Shown: in pieces, positions 1 through 13,030 of the stretch
Layout of the letters: every line of letters begins with the position of its first letter
Position numbering within the stretch: the first letter of the stretch is position 1
DNA from: Berberis thunbergii
Lineage: Eukaryota; Streptophyta; Magnoliopsida; Ranunculales; Berberidaceae
Assembly: GCA_003290165.1 (NCBI GenBank)
Contig: QNQO01006272.1
Coordinates: 124,001-188,000, forward strand
Direction: 5' to 3'
Length of the DNA: 64,000 nt
Notes under the pieces: generated by a model
Databases searched by the model: none
What the model was told of the DNA's origin: nothing
What the model saw: only the letters and a program-made list of their open reading frames with translations
Made by a program: the position numbers and the translations under genes

Positions 1-1402
1 GGTGCTTCTCTCTTTTGGTAGCTTTAGTCACCTATCACTATTAAACAATTTAGCACTAGGCCCATATATAATACTAAATTATTTTAATCTAGCCTTTAGG
101 TTGCCCCTCGTCGGAATCTAACCTTAGAACATGAGGTGTGGTTTTGAACTTCTGATCAAGAAGCGGAAAGCCATTTACTTAATTAGGATCTTAACATCAC
201 TGTCAATAGCCCGAGCTATTAGGAGTGGAAAGCCAATTACTTAACTAGGTTCCTAACAGATTCGCTTGGTCTGATGGGTTTGGTTTCTGCTACGTACAGT
301 TCTGGATCAGATTCGGATAATCAAGATATTGGCATGGCCTGCTCTCGTTTGTATTTTCTGGGCTTTGATATGGGGGTGGGAAGTAAGGCAATTATCAATA
401 TAGGATCGGAGGACCTGGAAATCTCAAATCTCATCGATGAGAAGGTAGCGAATCCCTTTCATGTAACTTTTGTATGTACCTTAGCAGAACCTCAACTATG
501 GCATCCCACAGACTTCATTGTTACAGGGTGGATTAATATAAAATAGCATTAGACAATAAAATTATATATATATATATATATTTATTTATATATAAATATA
601 TATATATATTTTTCTTACACAAGACCATGCGCTGCATAGTGAAAATAAATGAATAAATAAGATAGTCGAAGGTGATGAGCCAGTGGAGATTATTTGTTAC
701 TGAAGTGACCAAGCCTGACCTACACCTGCCGAAGAACGTGTGACCTTCTTGTTGCTGCTACATTTGGTTTTCATCAACTTAGAAGTTCAACTTCGAGCTT
801 TTTACAGAGGAGCATATGGTGTGGTCACCAGCATGTGTGTGTGCACGACTAATTCAAGTACACTCTTTTATCTTTTGATTGTTACTATTATGTTAATCAT
901 TAAGCAAAATACTGTGTATGCCCCGCAAATTCAATGGTATAAATCACACTTAAAGCCTTGAAAGAGAGTTGTTGGTTGATTCTGATATTTTTGGATTGAA
1001 TAGAATCCATATTTAGGTTTTCCTTTGAAAACCCTTGTTGCAAGTTACTTTTCTGATTCGTGAACTTGTATTGCTTCAGCTGAGTTCAAATCTTATCCAC
1101 TCACTAAGGTGACATTGATAAAAAAAAAACTTTTGCAAATAAAGAGAAGTTAGAAAATTGGCTGTGACAGTATAAACATCTCTGTGTATCTGTTGAGTGC
1201 AATCTTCTCAAAGTAAATAATAATGGTGAGATTAGCAATGCATATAAATCCTGTTTGTTGGTGGTAATAACTATATGAGTCAGAATCACAAATATATTTT
1301 TTCTTATTTTCAACTATGCAAAATAGTAACTGTCTGTCTCGGAAATAAATATTCTTTCCTTTAAATTTGTAAATGAGATTTGAAGCTAGTACTAATTTTC
1401 AG
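1..1402. other. 5' flank or upstream intron of the CS26-like gene
   Basis: No coding segment is recognisable in this stretch. It holds a TA-rich microsatellite at about 565-610 and a 90-codon open frame at 274-546 that resembles nothing I know. An upstream exon encoding a plastid transit peptide would be expected for this gene family and was not found here, so it may lie left of the window, making these bases part of an intron. Confidence 0.4.
565..610. repeat. TA-rich microsatellite
   Basis: Runs of alternating T and A with interruptions. A second AT run lies at about 3451-3474, inside an intron of the CS26-like gene. Confidence 0.8.
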
Positions 1403-4400
1403 CAGCTTGAAAAATTCGATCTAGTTGATTGGGAGAACACCTATGATATATCTTAACAATGTTGTTGGAGACTCTGCTGCAAATGTGGTCGCAAAGCTCG
1501 AGTCTATGGAACCTTGTCGAAGTGTGAAAGATAGGTATGCTTTTATTTTGACTAAGGTGTTTGTTAAGAGGTCTGAGTGACACGAAATTTCCAATCCGAA
1601 GTAACATCTGACTATTGTCAAATGTAGCATGACTACTTGTTGATTTCATATACCAAAATTATATAAACACTAAGCCAACTTTGTGATGAAGCATAAACCA
1701 AACTTATATCGCTTGGATGATCCCAATTACACCACTTAATCTTTTGTGGCTGTTGCTGCAATTTTGGTTGCAACTCAAAATTACATACAATGATAAATGT
1801 TGGAAACTATGTTTGTATTCAATAAAAATAGAGTTACCGTTGTTATTAGGGCATCGATTTATTGGCCATCGTCTCACTTCACCAATTTAACCGCGAGAGT
1901 TGAAGGAACTTACAATTTGATGAACAACTAGGGTATTCCCCGTGCTTTGGCACTATCGTAGGATGTTAAATATTTTCATTGCGGCTTATCTTTCGCAGTG
2001 CCTCTCAGGGCTTTGTGTTGAAAAATCTCCAGTATACCTCTAGGGATTTTAGCTCAGTATGCTATAAGTACTTGGTATGTGGGCTTAAACTAAACCATAA
2101 TTATAAAAAAAGATTATCTATCCCTTCAATGTTTAATTAAAAAATCAATGTAAATGAAAAAAAAATGAAAAAATAAACATTTTTCGCTACTTGAGACCGT
2201 TGGCACGACCATTCAACTTCTCATATTTTTTTAGAAAAATTTTCAATCTCCCTTGTTTCTTAACATATAATGGAACACAACCACAAAATCCACCTAACCA
2301 GATGACAATAAAGGAAAATAGGTAAGATTTAAAAACATGCAATTTATAGATTTGATATAGGAAGATTTGTAGAGTTTATTAGGCTAGAGACATGGGAAAG
2401 GAAAATAAAGAGTCGTGCAAGATGTGCAATACGTGGTAAACATATATGAACTGTTCCAAAGAGGGAATTAATTGATACACATGTCCTCCAATGAAACTCA
2501 AATAAATGAGGAGATAATTTAGCATGTGCCCATTTATTCAAATAAAAATTAGATGTTACCATAAAACAAAGTTTATCTAATAAATATATATTGTCATTCA
2601 AGACGTGTCACTAATCATATCCCAAGGTTGCGGCACATGTACCATTACCACTAAACAATTTTTTTAAAATCTTTTTAATATCCATTGCGGCATTACCACT
2701 AAACAAATATTTGATGTTTCTGTAACGACAACTTAAATTAAATTAATCACATATTTTTGGTGGAATTTTGACAAACTACCTTACTCTACATGTTAAATGT
2801 TTGAGTAGAATAAATAAATAAATAAACTTACATGCCTAATCACCACCATCAACATTTGAAAGAAAGTAAATAAATATTAAAATGTTGGGTTCGAGAATCA
2901 AATCCATGCACTCTTATTGGGGATTGGCTGAAGGGAAGACATAAAAGCTCACCTTAAATCCTAACCATTAGATTTTCATGTTTGGGTAAATTTCAACCAT
3001 CTTTTACTTCCAAATAGTGAAACACTCTTTTGATTTGTAATATAGACTAGGGTATTCCTCGTGCCATTAGCACGATAAAAGTTTAACATGATAAATAAAG
3101 TTTATTTTACTTTAAATATCAAGATAAATAAATATCAAAATGTTGGGTATGAGAATCAAATCCAAACACTCTTGGTGCTTTAAGTTTCATGTGATCCGTT
3201 AGATTCTTATATTTGGATAAATCTCAACTGTATTTTATCTCCAACCTCAAACACCATTCTGATTTGTATTATAGATAGCCAACTATATCATGTGTAATTT
3301 TGCATGAACTCTTGCTCATGGTTCAATACCCTTTCTCTTTGTAATATAATCTTGATGTTTCATTTGACAGAATTGGATACAGCATGATATCTGAGGCTGA
3401 AGAAGATGGTGTTATTTTCCCTGGGAAGGTTTGTTCATGCTGTATTTAACATATATATATATATATATATATATTATTTTTAATTTTTTATAAAGATAGT
3501 CATACATGAAATAAGTAATTTATTTTTATTGCAGAGTGTTCTAGTGGAACCAACTAGTGGAAATACTGGGATTGGTATTGCCTTTGTTGCTGCAACTAAG
3601 GGATATAAACTCATTGTAACCATGCCAGCATCCATTGACCTTGAAAGACGGATCCTTCTTCGTGCATTTGGAGCAGAGATTATTTTGACAGACCCAGAAA
3701 AGGGATTGAAAGGGGCAGTTGATAAAGCTAAAGAAATTGCTGAGAGGACGCCAGAGGCATACATGTTCAAACAATTCGATAATCCGGCTAATACAAAGGT
3801 TTGAAGTTTAGTTTCTTAAATAGGTTATGAATGTTTGCATTCAAAGCCTAGTGATTACTAAATATTAATTTGAAATATCAATACCTTCAATAGCTTTTGA
3901 TGATTCTTTTTGGATGAATTGCAGATTCACTTTGAAACCACTGGTCCAGAAATATGGGAGGATACCATGGGTAGGGTTGACATATTTGTTTCTAGCATTG
4001 GAACTGGTGGTACTGTAACGGGAGCAGGGCGTTATTTGAAAATGATGAACAAAGACATAAAGGTGACTGTTGTTTTCTTTATGGAATATTCTAATAGTTA
4101 CCACGTCATATGGGTTGGCCCTGCGTAGCAATTCGTTATTCTAGGGTAGTCAAAATTGGATCATTGGATTTGTGACTTGCTTAAGAAATTTTGTTATGAA
4201 TTTAAAATTCGTCATATGTGCATATATATAGGGTTTATTTTGTTATGAATCACTAGTTTACCCTTATGGTATAAGAGGGCTACTTGTTGATCCCTATCGC
4301 ATCTGCTAGGATGCATCAAAATTCTGGTATCGTAGCCTATCAAGAGCAGTGGGTGGCAGTTCGCAGTTTGTTTGAAGGAGAGGATTGTAATCGACTACCC

Positions 4401-7400
4401 CAACCCCATTTGTACCCTTGCACCCCATTCCCCCACAGGGGCGGAGCCAGGATTGTTGACAAAGGGGGGCAAAAAAAGTTTGAAAAGACCAAATTACCCC
4501 TGAACGTGGTTTTCCGAACCAAATGAAGATTTTTTTTCTTTTTAACTCCCAACAAACCCACCCTCACCAACCCTCTCACTCTATCATCTTCTCCTTCTCT
4601 TATATTTTCTCTCCCTCACAAACCTTCTCTCAACTCCGCCTCTCATCTCACTCCTCTTATATTTTCACTCCCAATTCGCTCAACTTCGTAGCAGTTGGCT
4701 ATATTGAACCCTGAAATGCGACATATCGGTAGCAGAGATTGTATAGAAAGGGGGCGGAGAACCTAAACTTTTAAAATAATCCATAATTTAAATTTTAGTG
4801 GACAAGAGCCAATATTGTATACAAAAGGGGGCAACCTAAACTTTTAAAGGGGGGCAATATAAAAAAATATTAGTAATTTAGTGAGATTTTTCAGAAAGAT
4901 AAGGGGGGCAACTGACCCCCTTAGCCAAAGGGTAGATCCGCCCATGTTCCCCCAACCCTAATTCTATTGGCAAATGAGAAAATAAAATACTCTAGATATT
5001 CCAATTCTGGAAACAGTCTACCAATGATACAAATCACGAAGCATGATTCCTATCTTAGACAACCCAAATTGATTGCTGAATAAAGCTTTAAGTTTGTTCT
5101 GAATGGACGGTGATTGTAAAGCACTTAAGAAAAGAGAAACATAGCTAAATGCAATAAAGCGAAACTGGATTTTCAAACACTTGATTTTTTTCTTCTTCGT
5201 CTTTTTTCCCTTAACCCGCACATATATGCATACCTTGTATTCCTTTATATATCTTCGATTTTTTAACTTAGGTAATAACATTTTTATATTTTACTGTCTT
5301 TTATCTGGTTCGATTTAGCAATCCTAACAAATATTATATGCTTTTGGATAGTTGCATATTATATAGTAGCTTTAACTCAGATGAATGTTACAACAACTTT
5401 GTCCGAGTTGTGACACAGGTAGAGAGGACATTTCTTTCTGTAATTTTCCTTATGTTGCGTTGCTTCACAATTCCTTGTGCATTACCTCTTTCGGGATATG
5501 ACGTTGTGAATTTTGAATTTTTCATGCATTTCTCTTTACCTAGGTAGTCGGAGTAGAACCTGCTGAGACTAGCATCATTTCTGGGGAAAATCCAGGTAAA
5601 ATTACTTCTCATGATTTTCAACCACTTCCTTTTATTTTCCAGGAGACCTGCTAAACCAATGTGTAAAACACTGATGTAGGTTATGTACCAAGCATCTTGG
5701 ATGTTAAACTTCTTGACGAGGTTTTGAAGGTAAAAGAAACAAATACACTTCTTTCTTTGACATCTGTACCAAAATTTGAGCTTCTACTCAATATTATTGA
5801 TGGTTAATCAATTGAACTTGATCCTTTTTAATTCGGACATGCAGGTCACAACTGATGAAGCAGTTGAGATGGCCAAAAGATTGGCATTGGAGGAAGGTTT
5901 ATTGGTAACTAACTGCTTTCATTATTATTACTTTCACGTAGTTTCCATTTACTTTGACAAAACCAATGATTCAATTATGTTGTATATGTGTTGAGATGTG
6001 GTAAAATTTGTAAGGATAAAATTATGAATGAATGATTTAGGAGATACTTAGGTGTAGCGCCAATAGAGGACAAAATTAGAGATAGGTGTTTAATGTGGTT
6101 TGGTCACTTGCGGAGGAGACCAAACACAGTGTCAATTAGAAGGAGACCAAACACAGTGTCAATTAGAAAATGTCTAGATTGGCAAGTTAGTAGAAAGTGT
6201 AGACGAAAGGGATGACTGTTGAAAACTTAGATGAAGGCGGTGAAGGAAGACATCCTTGAGCTTGGATTAGGCGAAGATATGTGGGAAGATTGCATTGCTT
6301 GGAGAACCAAAATACATGTAGCCACCCCGAGAGTATCGGGAATGAGCTTTGATGATGATGTGTAAAATGCCTTTCCATAGTGCTATTTAAATAAATTTTA
6401 TGCTTTCATGCTAAGGAGATACTTCGATGGTTATATACTTATATCTAGTGTCACACCCCGATTTTTGAGAAAACAAATCTCCTTATTTTCACATAGGATT
6501 ATCCATTTTTCCAAAACACGGGACATGAATTTTAATAACAAAAGAACATTTAGCAACAATAACCGAGACAATTTAAAAATTGAAACAAACAAAAGAAAAC
6601 TCTAATCGACTCTTTGACGTTCTTGGCCCACTAACGAAATTCCATTGCCGCTGTCCAAAAATCTCTACACCTGAAAGGCTAATCGGTTACATTCCCAAAG
6701 GAATGTACTCAAGAAGCAAAAACTCATTTGGGTAAGCAATTAAGTTGGTATAAGTAATCTTCATCCCAAAATCAACACATCAACAAGTGATAACATAAAA
6801 TTAAACACAAATAATGAACAACCACACAAATATCTATTTCCTCAAAGAGGCAAATGTGTCATGTAAGAAAATCACAATTCAAAGAATTTAGTTCCTTAAC
6901 GAGGCAATCATGTCATCCTAATATGTAAATATGTATTTACTTGTACTTACATTGTAGATGTTAACTATGGCAAGTCTGATCTGCAGAAATATTAGTGGAC
7001 TTGTCATCCTGCATGAAAAGGGTTAGAAACTATATGAATATGACTTCTAAAATAGTTGGTATTTTATCGGTTAAAACAATAGTGACCATAAATTTGACTT
7101 TATATTATTCATTTTTAACGAATTGATCACTTAGACAATATCACATTCGCACCACCTTCGAGCCGAACATATATGCCTGTATGCCTTTCTCATATAAATG
7201 AGAACTTCTCTGTCATCCATGTTTAAATGGGGACACATCACATACGAACATGCATCACCAGATACTTCTAACTATATGAGTAATAAAAAATCACTCTTGG
7301 ACTATCAATGTGTATAAGTCATTCACATTTTTTACAGATAAATATCAAGCCTATTTTAGGCATTTCAAAACTACACCCTTTCTGCAAGACCCAACCCGAA

Positions 7401-10400
7401 GTTACTTAGTTTCTCTATAAGAAAGGGGAGCCCTCCTTCGTAAGACCCAACCCGAAGGATACTTAATTTCTCTATAGGAGAAGGAAAACATAAACAATAT
7501 TGATGTGGTAGTTTGAAGTGATACAATTCCATGTGATTAAATTTTCAGGAATCAAAGTTTACCAGCGTCATTTATTTTTGATATTTCAAAATTCCTTCAC
7601 AATGACATTTTGTCATTCATAAGTAAATCAACCCATTCTTTTGGGGAATCATAGCATTTGACATATTGTCAAATCATAAAGCCAAAATATCATCCAATTA
7701 TTTGGGAGAACAACCTAGCATTTTCATAAACAAATTCTTAGAACATTAGTTAAAAATGATAGTTTATTGAGAAAAGTCATGCTAGGAAGAACCCACACAT
7801 CAAACAAATCAAAATAGTAAAGTTCACACATTTGTCATACAAACACCACATATAACACAAACTCATTCTCAAACATGCCTAATATCACGTAACATAATAC
7901 CTACAATGAAACTCATCATTTCCATACAAGACTCATAAATGAAAGGCGTAAAGTTCACACATTTCTTACATAAACCAGCACAAAGACACAAACCCAAAGA
8001 TCCCTTAACTCCTCTACTTAACCTCAATCATGCTTATAAATGATTAAATATAAGTAGTGAGGAAACTAGACTCCATGAGTCCATAAGGCCTAGACTACCC
8101 ATAATCTTATTTGACTTTCAGTAGCAAGAGAGACACTTCACTGTACTACTTCCAGATTTCACAAATGGGGAGACTATATAAAATCACATGAATCCTGCCT
8201 ACCCATCATTTCTTTCACCTATTACTGTTTACTATTTCTTTGTGTACATTCATTTAAATCTCATGGAATGTACCAAGTATACCTCATCAATTACATCAAT
8301 TACAATGTCCAAATAACTAATTAAAGCCAAAACCCCATCTAGCAATTTCTAACCCTTCATAATAGTGGTTAATAAAACTTTCAAAAGCATGAAAAATAAG
8401 ACCACATTGGTTCACATGGACAAACAATCAGTTCAATATTCTCAATTACAATAAAAATAATATTCTCAATTACTATAAAATTAATTTGGATTAGCTTGTC
8501 AAAGCTTCCTCCAGTAAGGACAAATGTATGAATGTGCAAGTAATATAGTGATTTGCATACAATACATGAACATGGATGAAGAAAGAGTAATTTAAATATG
8601 TGCACACAGATGGTGGTCCCATCAACCATGGAAGTTGGTTTAGTGATGCTTTCAGTGGGTCCATGGCCACCAATACCATTGTTTAGTCACAAACATTCTA
8701 TGGTTGAGATGAACATACTGCAAACTAAGAAATTAAGTGGATGAGCGGTTGTTTGTGTTGATCTAATAGTCAAATAAGTTTACATGCAAATTATTGGTCG
8801 AATTTGTTAAAATTTTAGTATACAAATTCAAAAAGGGAGAAAGTTGATGGGGGTAAAAAGAAAGAAAAAGAAGTAAAATGAAATGGTTATGTAACAGGTC
8901 TACAAATGATTCCCATATAAAAGACCCTTCATCAAATCAAAGTGTTCAGGCTATTGCCAATTTTTAAAGTCTCCCGTAAATCAAGAAAAGGTGAGAATAT
9001 TCACTGATTTGCTTCTTTTGACATACACACAACTGTCACCGTCCAATCCCTCTTGCCTGTGATCTCCCACACCATCGATTGTCAGCAAGGTAACCCTATT
9101 TGATTGTGTCATTTTGGCAGCCATCTATCTCTATCTTCTGGCGTTGAAATCAAATGGGAATGAGAGGAAGATGGAGGAAGAAAAACGAAGAACATAGAAG
9201 ATTTGGGCGGAGGAGTGGGCGGAATATCTCAGATGCAAGCCGCCATTGTCATCGAAGAAGAAGAAGCAATCGTACACAGGAGGAGAAGAAGCAAGAAGAA
9301 AAAAGATTTTTCTTTTTTATAATGTGGGTGGCTATTCGCCCCCACAGAATTTTTGAGAGCATCCCACCTCAAACTCCCAAAAATAAAACCCTAAAATTTG
9401 AATTCACATAAATTTAACTCTATTGTAATTAATAAAAAAATTCAAAATTAAATGCTTTTTAGCCATAGGAATTTTCACGGGTGTTACATTTGGTTATTCC
9501 CTCAATATAAGAAATGTGTTCATGAAATGAAGATGTTGGAAGCAGTAGATTGAAAATGTTGAGATGGATAGTTTAACGAATGAACGTTGTCAGCATTTTT
9601 TGGTTGTACTACAGCTAGGGGTGGGCGCGGTCCGGATCGGTTCCAAATTTTAAAGAACCTAACTCGAACTGTTTACATTTTAACGGATTCTGTCCGGTCT
9701 AGATCCTTTTCATTTTGATAATTGGAACCGAACGTAACTCGAACCGTTCTATACAGTTCGGTTCCTACGGTTCCAAACGGTTCCAATTGAATCAAAAATA
9801 GAAAAATATATTTGGTGAACTAGGAATTACCAGTAACAAGATAAGAGAATTTTTTACAATCAATCATTCATGACCTACCTTCTTTCAAATTGAACTTATC
9901 CATGAGTGAAGCAATGGAAGTAAGAGTTGTCATGTACGTGAAGGCTGTAATAATACCTATTGTAATACTACAAAGATCATGGACCCTTGCAATTTTGTTT
10001 ACTTGATCATACAAAAGTAGGTGCTTATGTGTTCGCAGTAAAATCTGACCATTCTTCTGAAGAACTAATGGTTGGTATACAAAGCAGGCTCTGATCCACT
10101 CACAACCAAAAGAATTTACAAAAATTAGACAAAATTGAAGCATGTGATTCCCAAGTAATGATCCAGGAACTTTACAAGAGGATTTATAAGGGTGAATTGG
10201 TGTCTGTAAGTGAAGTGGAATGTAATCATCAACTGACCTTTCCCTTCATGAATCAAATTGAATCAATCTCGAGAGAAACATCGGGGGCTTATTGACCTTG
10301 CTCATGCAGAGCCTCTTCAGAATCATCGCATTGAAGCTGTTGTAGTCCTCTGTACCAAGAACCGTATAGTTGTTCGCTCTTCGATCGAGTTCATGAAATC

Positions 10401-12604
10401 ACACAATCAATCAAGAAAGTGGGATGAAGAAAGAGAGATGATGAACAACAACAGACCTTGACGAAAAGCTTGAGGAAGGAAGGAAGAGATGATCGATGAT
10501 GAACAACGATCGATTGGGTTGCTCTTGCCACCAGCGATCTGATCTTGAAAGTAAATCTGAAGAGAGACAATGAGGAAGGAAGAGACGATGAGCTTTGTTG
10601 TTCTTCAGGCTTCTTTGCTTCACCATCGATCTTCTTCACCACTAGAGAGAAGAGAATAAGTAGATCTGAAGAAGAAAGGGTCGGGAGGTGAGAGAGATGA
10701 GAGAGGGAAGGGGTGCATTTGGAATTAAGCTACAAAGACTTAGGGTCTTTTAGTGTTGAAACCCCAATACAGGTTGGAACTGGACCGTATGGAATTAATT
10801 ATTAGGAACCGGACTCGAACCGTTATTAAGTGAATCCGGACCGAATCAGACCGTTTCTCAATTTATAAAATAAAAAATTGAACCGTTTGAAGCAAAACGG
10901 TCTAGTTCGATTTGGATCCACGGTTCCTCGACCCGTTTGCCCACCCCTAACTACAGCCACAAATGAAGGAACCTGCAGTTCAGAAGTGCTGAAAATTCAT
11001 TTCTATATAGTTTGAGAGCGCTAATTTTCTTGCTAAAAAAATGTACTGCATCCTCCTTCGTTGGGTATCAAAAATGTAACTTTGGATGACTTCCATGTAG
11101 GTGCTAGACACTATTAGGGAGCTTATGATATACTGTAACTTAAGTTGCATTTCCAACACGAATTTTCTTCTTGTCCTGTGTCATAGCAGATTTACCAAGT
11201 TTCCTACCAAACATTTCTCCAACTTTAGATTGCATTTTGGTATTTATGATAGCATAGTGCAATCGCAAATTGCACCTGAGGCTGAGGCACATCAAATATT
11301 TCATCATTAAAATCTCTATTGCAATATGCACAGGTCTTGCGCTTGGATTTCAAATAGGCAAGAGAAGAAAACCACATAAGATAGTGAGGGTCTAATTAGG
11401 TAAACATATCCCAACGGAGAGTAAAACACCAAAATTCCAACAGAGGGAGTCATCGAAGGCAAGCAGCATACACTTGAGTGCATCACAGTAAGATGATCTC
11501 ATCAGCCGTAATTTGTGTCTTTACCATCTTATAAATATATATTTTCTCCCAAACTTTTCTCGTTACATAGCATACATGATACAGCACAGGCCACTTGGGA
11601 GTTGTGAAGGTAGTGTGTTGGTCTAAAAGAAACTCCAATTTTTAATGCAACACTCTATCTTAGGTAGTGTACTCCCTGAGATAGTGCTTAGTGATCATTA
11701 GCCATTATCCAAATTTGGCTGGACATTGATGCTTTCGGTCCAAAATTTGGACTTTTAGATGAAGAATGGAAGGCCTTGGTCATCTAAAATTCCTAAAACA
11801 AAAACACAAAAAAAGAAAAGAAATTGACTTGAAGCTGAACCATGCTTGTTCTGTCATGCCCCTTTTTTGCATCATTCTAGTTATGTGCAGTAACTTGCTA
11901 AACTCTTCTTTTGTAGTTCAATAGGTTGTAGGTTTGTACAAGAGCGAATAATTATAATGGTTTCCCTATTTGTCGCTTGACATAAATTCAGGTTACCTTG
12001 GTTGTTTCTCAACTTAATTTGGACAAATAACTAATTTGCTTTTTGTTGGCTAGGTTGGTATTTCCTCAGGTGCTGCTGCTGTCGCTGCCATTGCTATTGC
12101 AAAGAGACCCGAAAATGCTGGAAAACTAATCACGGTGTGTAGATTTCCTTGACAATTAAAATAGAAACATCAAAGCTATCAGTTGATCAGACAGACAGAT
12201 AAATACCTGCCAATGAAGATACATAAAACATATACTTGCATCTATTAACCCTTGCAACTCCCCTCTGATTTCAATGGTTAATAGAAACATTGGTACAAAG
12301 GAAATTTCTTGGTTGGAGACTGCACTGTTGTACCCTGCACTTCACTCATAATACAAATTGCATGTTTATGTATCTGTGAATTCACATCGATAATTGATGT
12401 ATGCAAACCCATTGGATTGCTTTTTATTAAGATAAAGATATACAGAGATGAATTAGTAATACATGTCTCGTTGAACCCTATTGACTATTTTGTGGATGAC
12501 TTTGGATGTTGAAGGTTATATTTCCGAGCTTTGGTGAGAGATATATTCCTACTATTCTATTCCGTTCCATGCAAGAGGAAGTTCAGAAAATGCAACCCGA
12601 ATGA
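1403..12604 (+). CDS. CS26: S-sulfocysteine synthase CS26-like (O-acetylserine(thiol)lyase family), nine visible exons
   Basis: PLP enzyme of the cysteine-synthase family. CS26 in Arabidopsis makes S-sulfocysteine from O-acetylserine and thiosulfate in plastids. Exons read at 1403-1534, 3371-3428, 3535-3798, 3925-4062, 5544-5595, 5680-5729, 5845-5904, 12054-12134 and 12515-12604, all with GT-AG borders and consistent phase from 1425 to the TGA at 12602-12604. Visible motifs are the PLP lysine in SVKDR, the substrate loop PTSGNTG, the phosphate loop GTGGT, and SSGAA near the C-terminus. CS26 is preferred over cytosolic or organellar cysteine synthases because the segment between exons 5 and 6 joins as NPGY, lacking the PHKIQGIGAG stretch of ordinary O-acetylserine lyases, and because of stretches such as [12 protein letters not shown] and [13 protein letters not shown]. 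The transit-peptide exon is not seen. A TAG at 1422-1424 lies in frame if the exon starts at 1403. Splicing at the AG of that TAG (exon from 1425) would remove it. Gene or recent pseudogene is undecided. Confidence 0.8.
2876..3290. repeat. Two diverged direct copies of a ~170-bp repeat in intron 1
   Basis: The copy from about 2876 and the copy from about 3133 share blocks beginning AAAATGTTGGGT, followed by GAGAATCAAATCCA, then ATTTGTA(A/T)TATAGA near the end. A related block (GGGTATTCC(C/T)CGTGC) occurs near 1930 and 3051. Function unknown; probably a degenerate interspersed repeat. Confidence 0.6.
4436..4946. mobile_element. hAT-type MITE in intron 4 of the CS26-like gene
   Basis: A 511-bp non-coding element with imperfect terminal inverted repeats: left CAGGGGCGGAGCC, right ending GATCCGCCCATG. 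It is flanked by a perfect 8-bp target duplication TTCCCCCA at 4428-4435 and 4947-4954, the size made by hAT transposases. Inside are several G-runs of the form GGGGGGCAA. No transposase is present, so it depended on one supplied in trans. Confidence 0.8.
6050..6413 (+). mobile_element. 5'-truncated LINE remnant (C-terminal end of reverse transcriptase ORF)
   Basis: In plus frames the translation shows [12 protein letters not shown], then [10 protein letters not shown], and later a region ending in [11 protein letters not shown]. This is the characteristic C-terminal tail of plant LINE reverse-transcriptase ORFs. The reading frame is broken by stops and by a 27-bp tandem duplication at about 6114-6167. 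The same 11 bases, AGGAGATACTT, occur at 6039-6049 and 6414-6424, consistent with a target-site duplication of a heavily truncated insertion. No poly-A tail is visible. Confidence 0.7.
6449..9488. mobile_element. Probable solo LTR (~3.0 kb) of a gypsy-type element
   Basis: The block starts TGTCACACCCCG and ends CGGGTGTTACA, giving TG...CA ends and a near-perfect short inverted repeat, a terminal pattern common in plant Ty3-gypsy LTRs. No second copy is in the window and no coding domain was seen, so a solo LTR fits best. Flanking pentamers (TCTAG and TTTGG) do not match, so the boundary is not proven. Inside, a ~60-bp block around AAGACCCAACCCGAAG is present twice at about 7386-7490. Confidence 0.5.
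9616..10949. mobile_element. Non-autonomous hAT element with perfect 8-bp target duplication
   Basis: 1334 bp bounded by TAGGGGTGGGC and its inverse GCCCACCCCTA, the end sequence of many plant hAT elements. It is flanked on both sides by ACTACAGC (9608-9615 and 10950-10957). The ends are rich in subterminal copies of GGTTCC and its complement GGAACC, likely transposase-binding repeats. No transposase domain is readable, so it is non-autonomous. Confidence 0.9.
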
Positions 12605-13025
12605 TTATCCAACATGTCTCCATCGGACTCATGTTCATCCATGCATGGAATCGGGACAACTGTGCAAATGAGTTGATAAAGAATAGAGTGCAAAGAGGAG
12701 GATAATCTATGATTTCCCTTTATGGTTTTTGGGTTTGCCCATTTCCAATGGCTGCTGGTCTTGGTTCAATTTTGTCAGAGAACTTTAGCGGGATAACTGC
12801 ATGATGCATATATGTAAATGGATATTGCGAGCGAGAGCAATAGATTTCCTTGTACTGTATCCAAAGATTGTTAGTTGTTCATAAGCATTTAATAACTTGT
12901 GGGAGCTTGGCTGGATTTAGATTTAAATCAAATTCTGAATAGTTGTTACACAACCCAGAGTATGTGACTACACGATGTTTTATACCTTCATTTGTTTGCC
13001 TTTTAAAATTATGCTTGAAGGCGTT
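12605..13025. other. 3' flank of the CS26-like gene
   Basis: Probable 3' untranslated region and intergenic DNA. No coding, RNA or repeat feature is recognised before the target duplication of the next element. Confidence 0.4.
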
Positions 13026-13030
13026 GTTAC

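Larger units (their letters stand above)
5905..12053. other. 6.1-kb intron 7 of the CS26-like gene, expanded by transposons
   Basis: The flanking exons read cleanly into each other (EEGLL then VGISSGAA). The intron begins GTAACT after 5904 and ends with TAG at 12051-12053. It holds a LINE remnant, a 3-kb LTR-like block and a hAT element, each listed separately. The remaining stretches 9489-9607 and 10958-12050 show nothing I can identify. Confidence 0.8.

Noticed and set aside
4284..4714. Frames of 80 and 63 codons in intron 4
   Set aside because: They overlap the borders and interior of a hAT MITE.
9154..9411. Arginine-rich 85-codon frame
   Set aside because: Purine-biased sequence inside the probable solo LTR, with no family resemblance.
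6449..9488. Intact LTR retrotransposon in intron 7
   Set aside because: No internal coding domain, primer-binding site or second LTR. Only the ends look like an LTR, so a solo LTR is the most that can be claimed.
11140..11340. Possible cysteine-containing gene fragment on the minus strand ([13 protein letters not shown])
   Set aside because: Too short, interrupted by a stop, and not assignable to a family by eye.
1403..12604. Assignment as ordinary cytosolic cysteine synthase
   Set aside because: The segment PHKIQGIGAG typical of those enzymes is absent at the exon 5-6 junction, and several stretches fit CS26 better.
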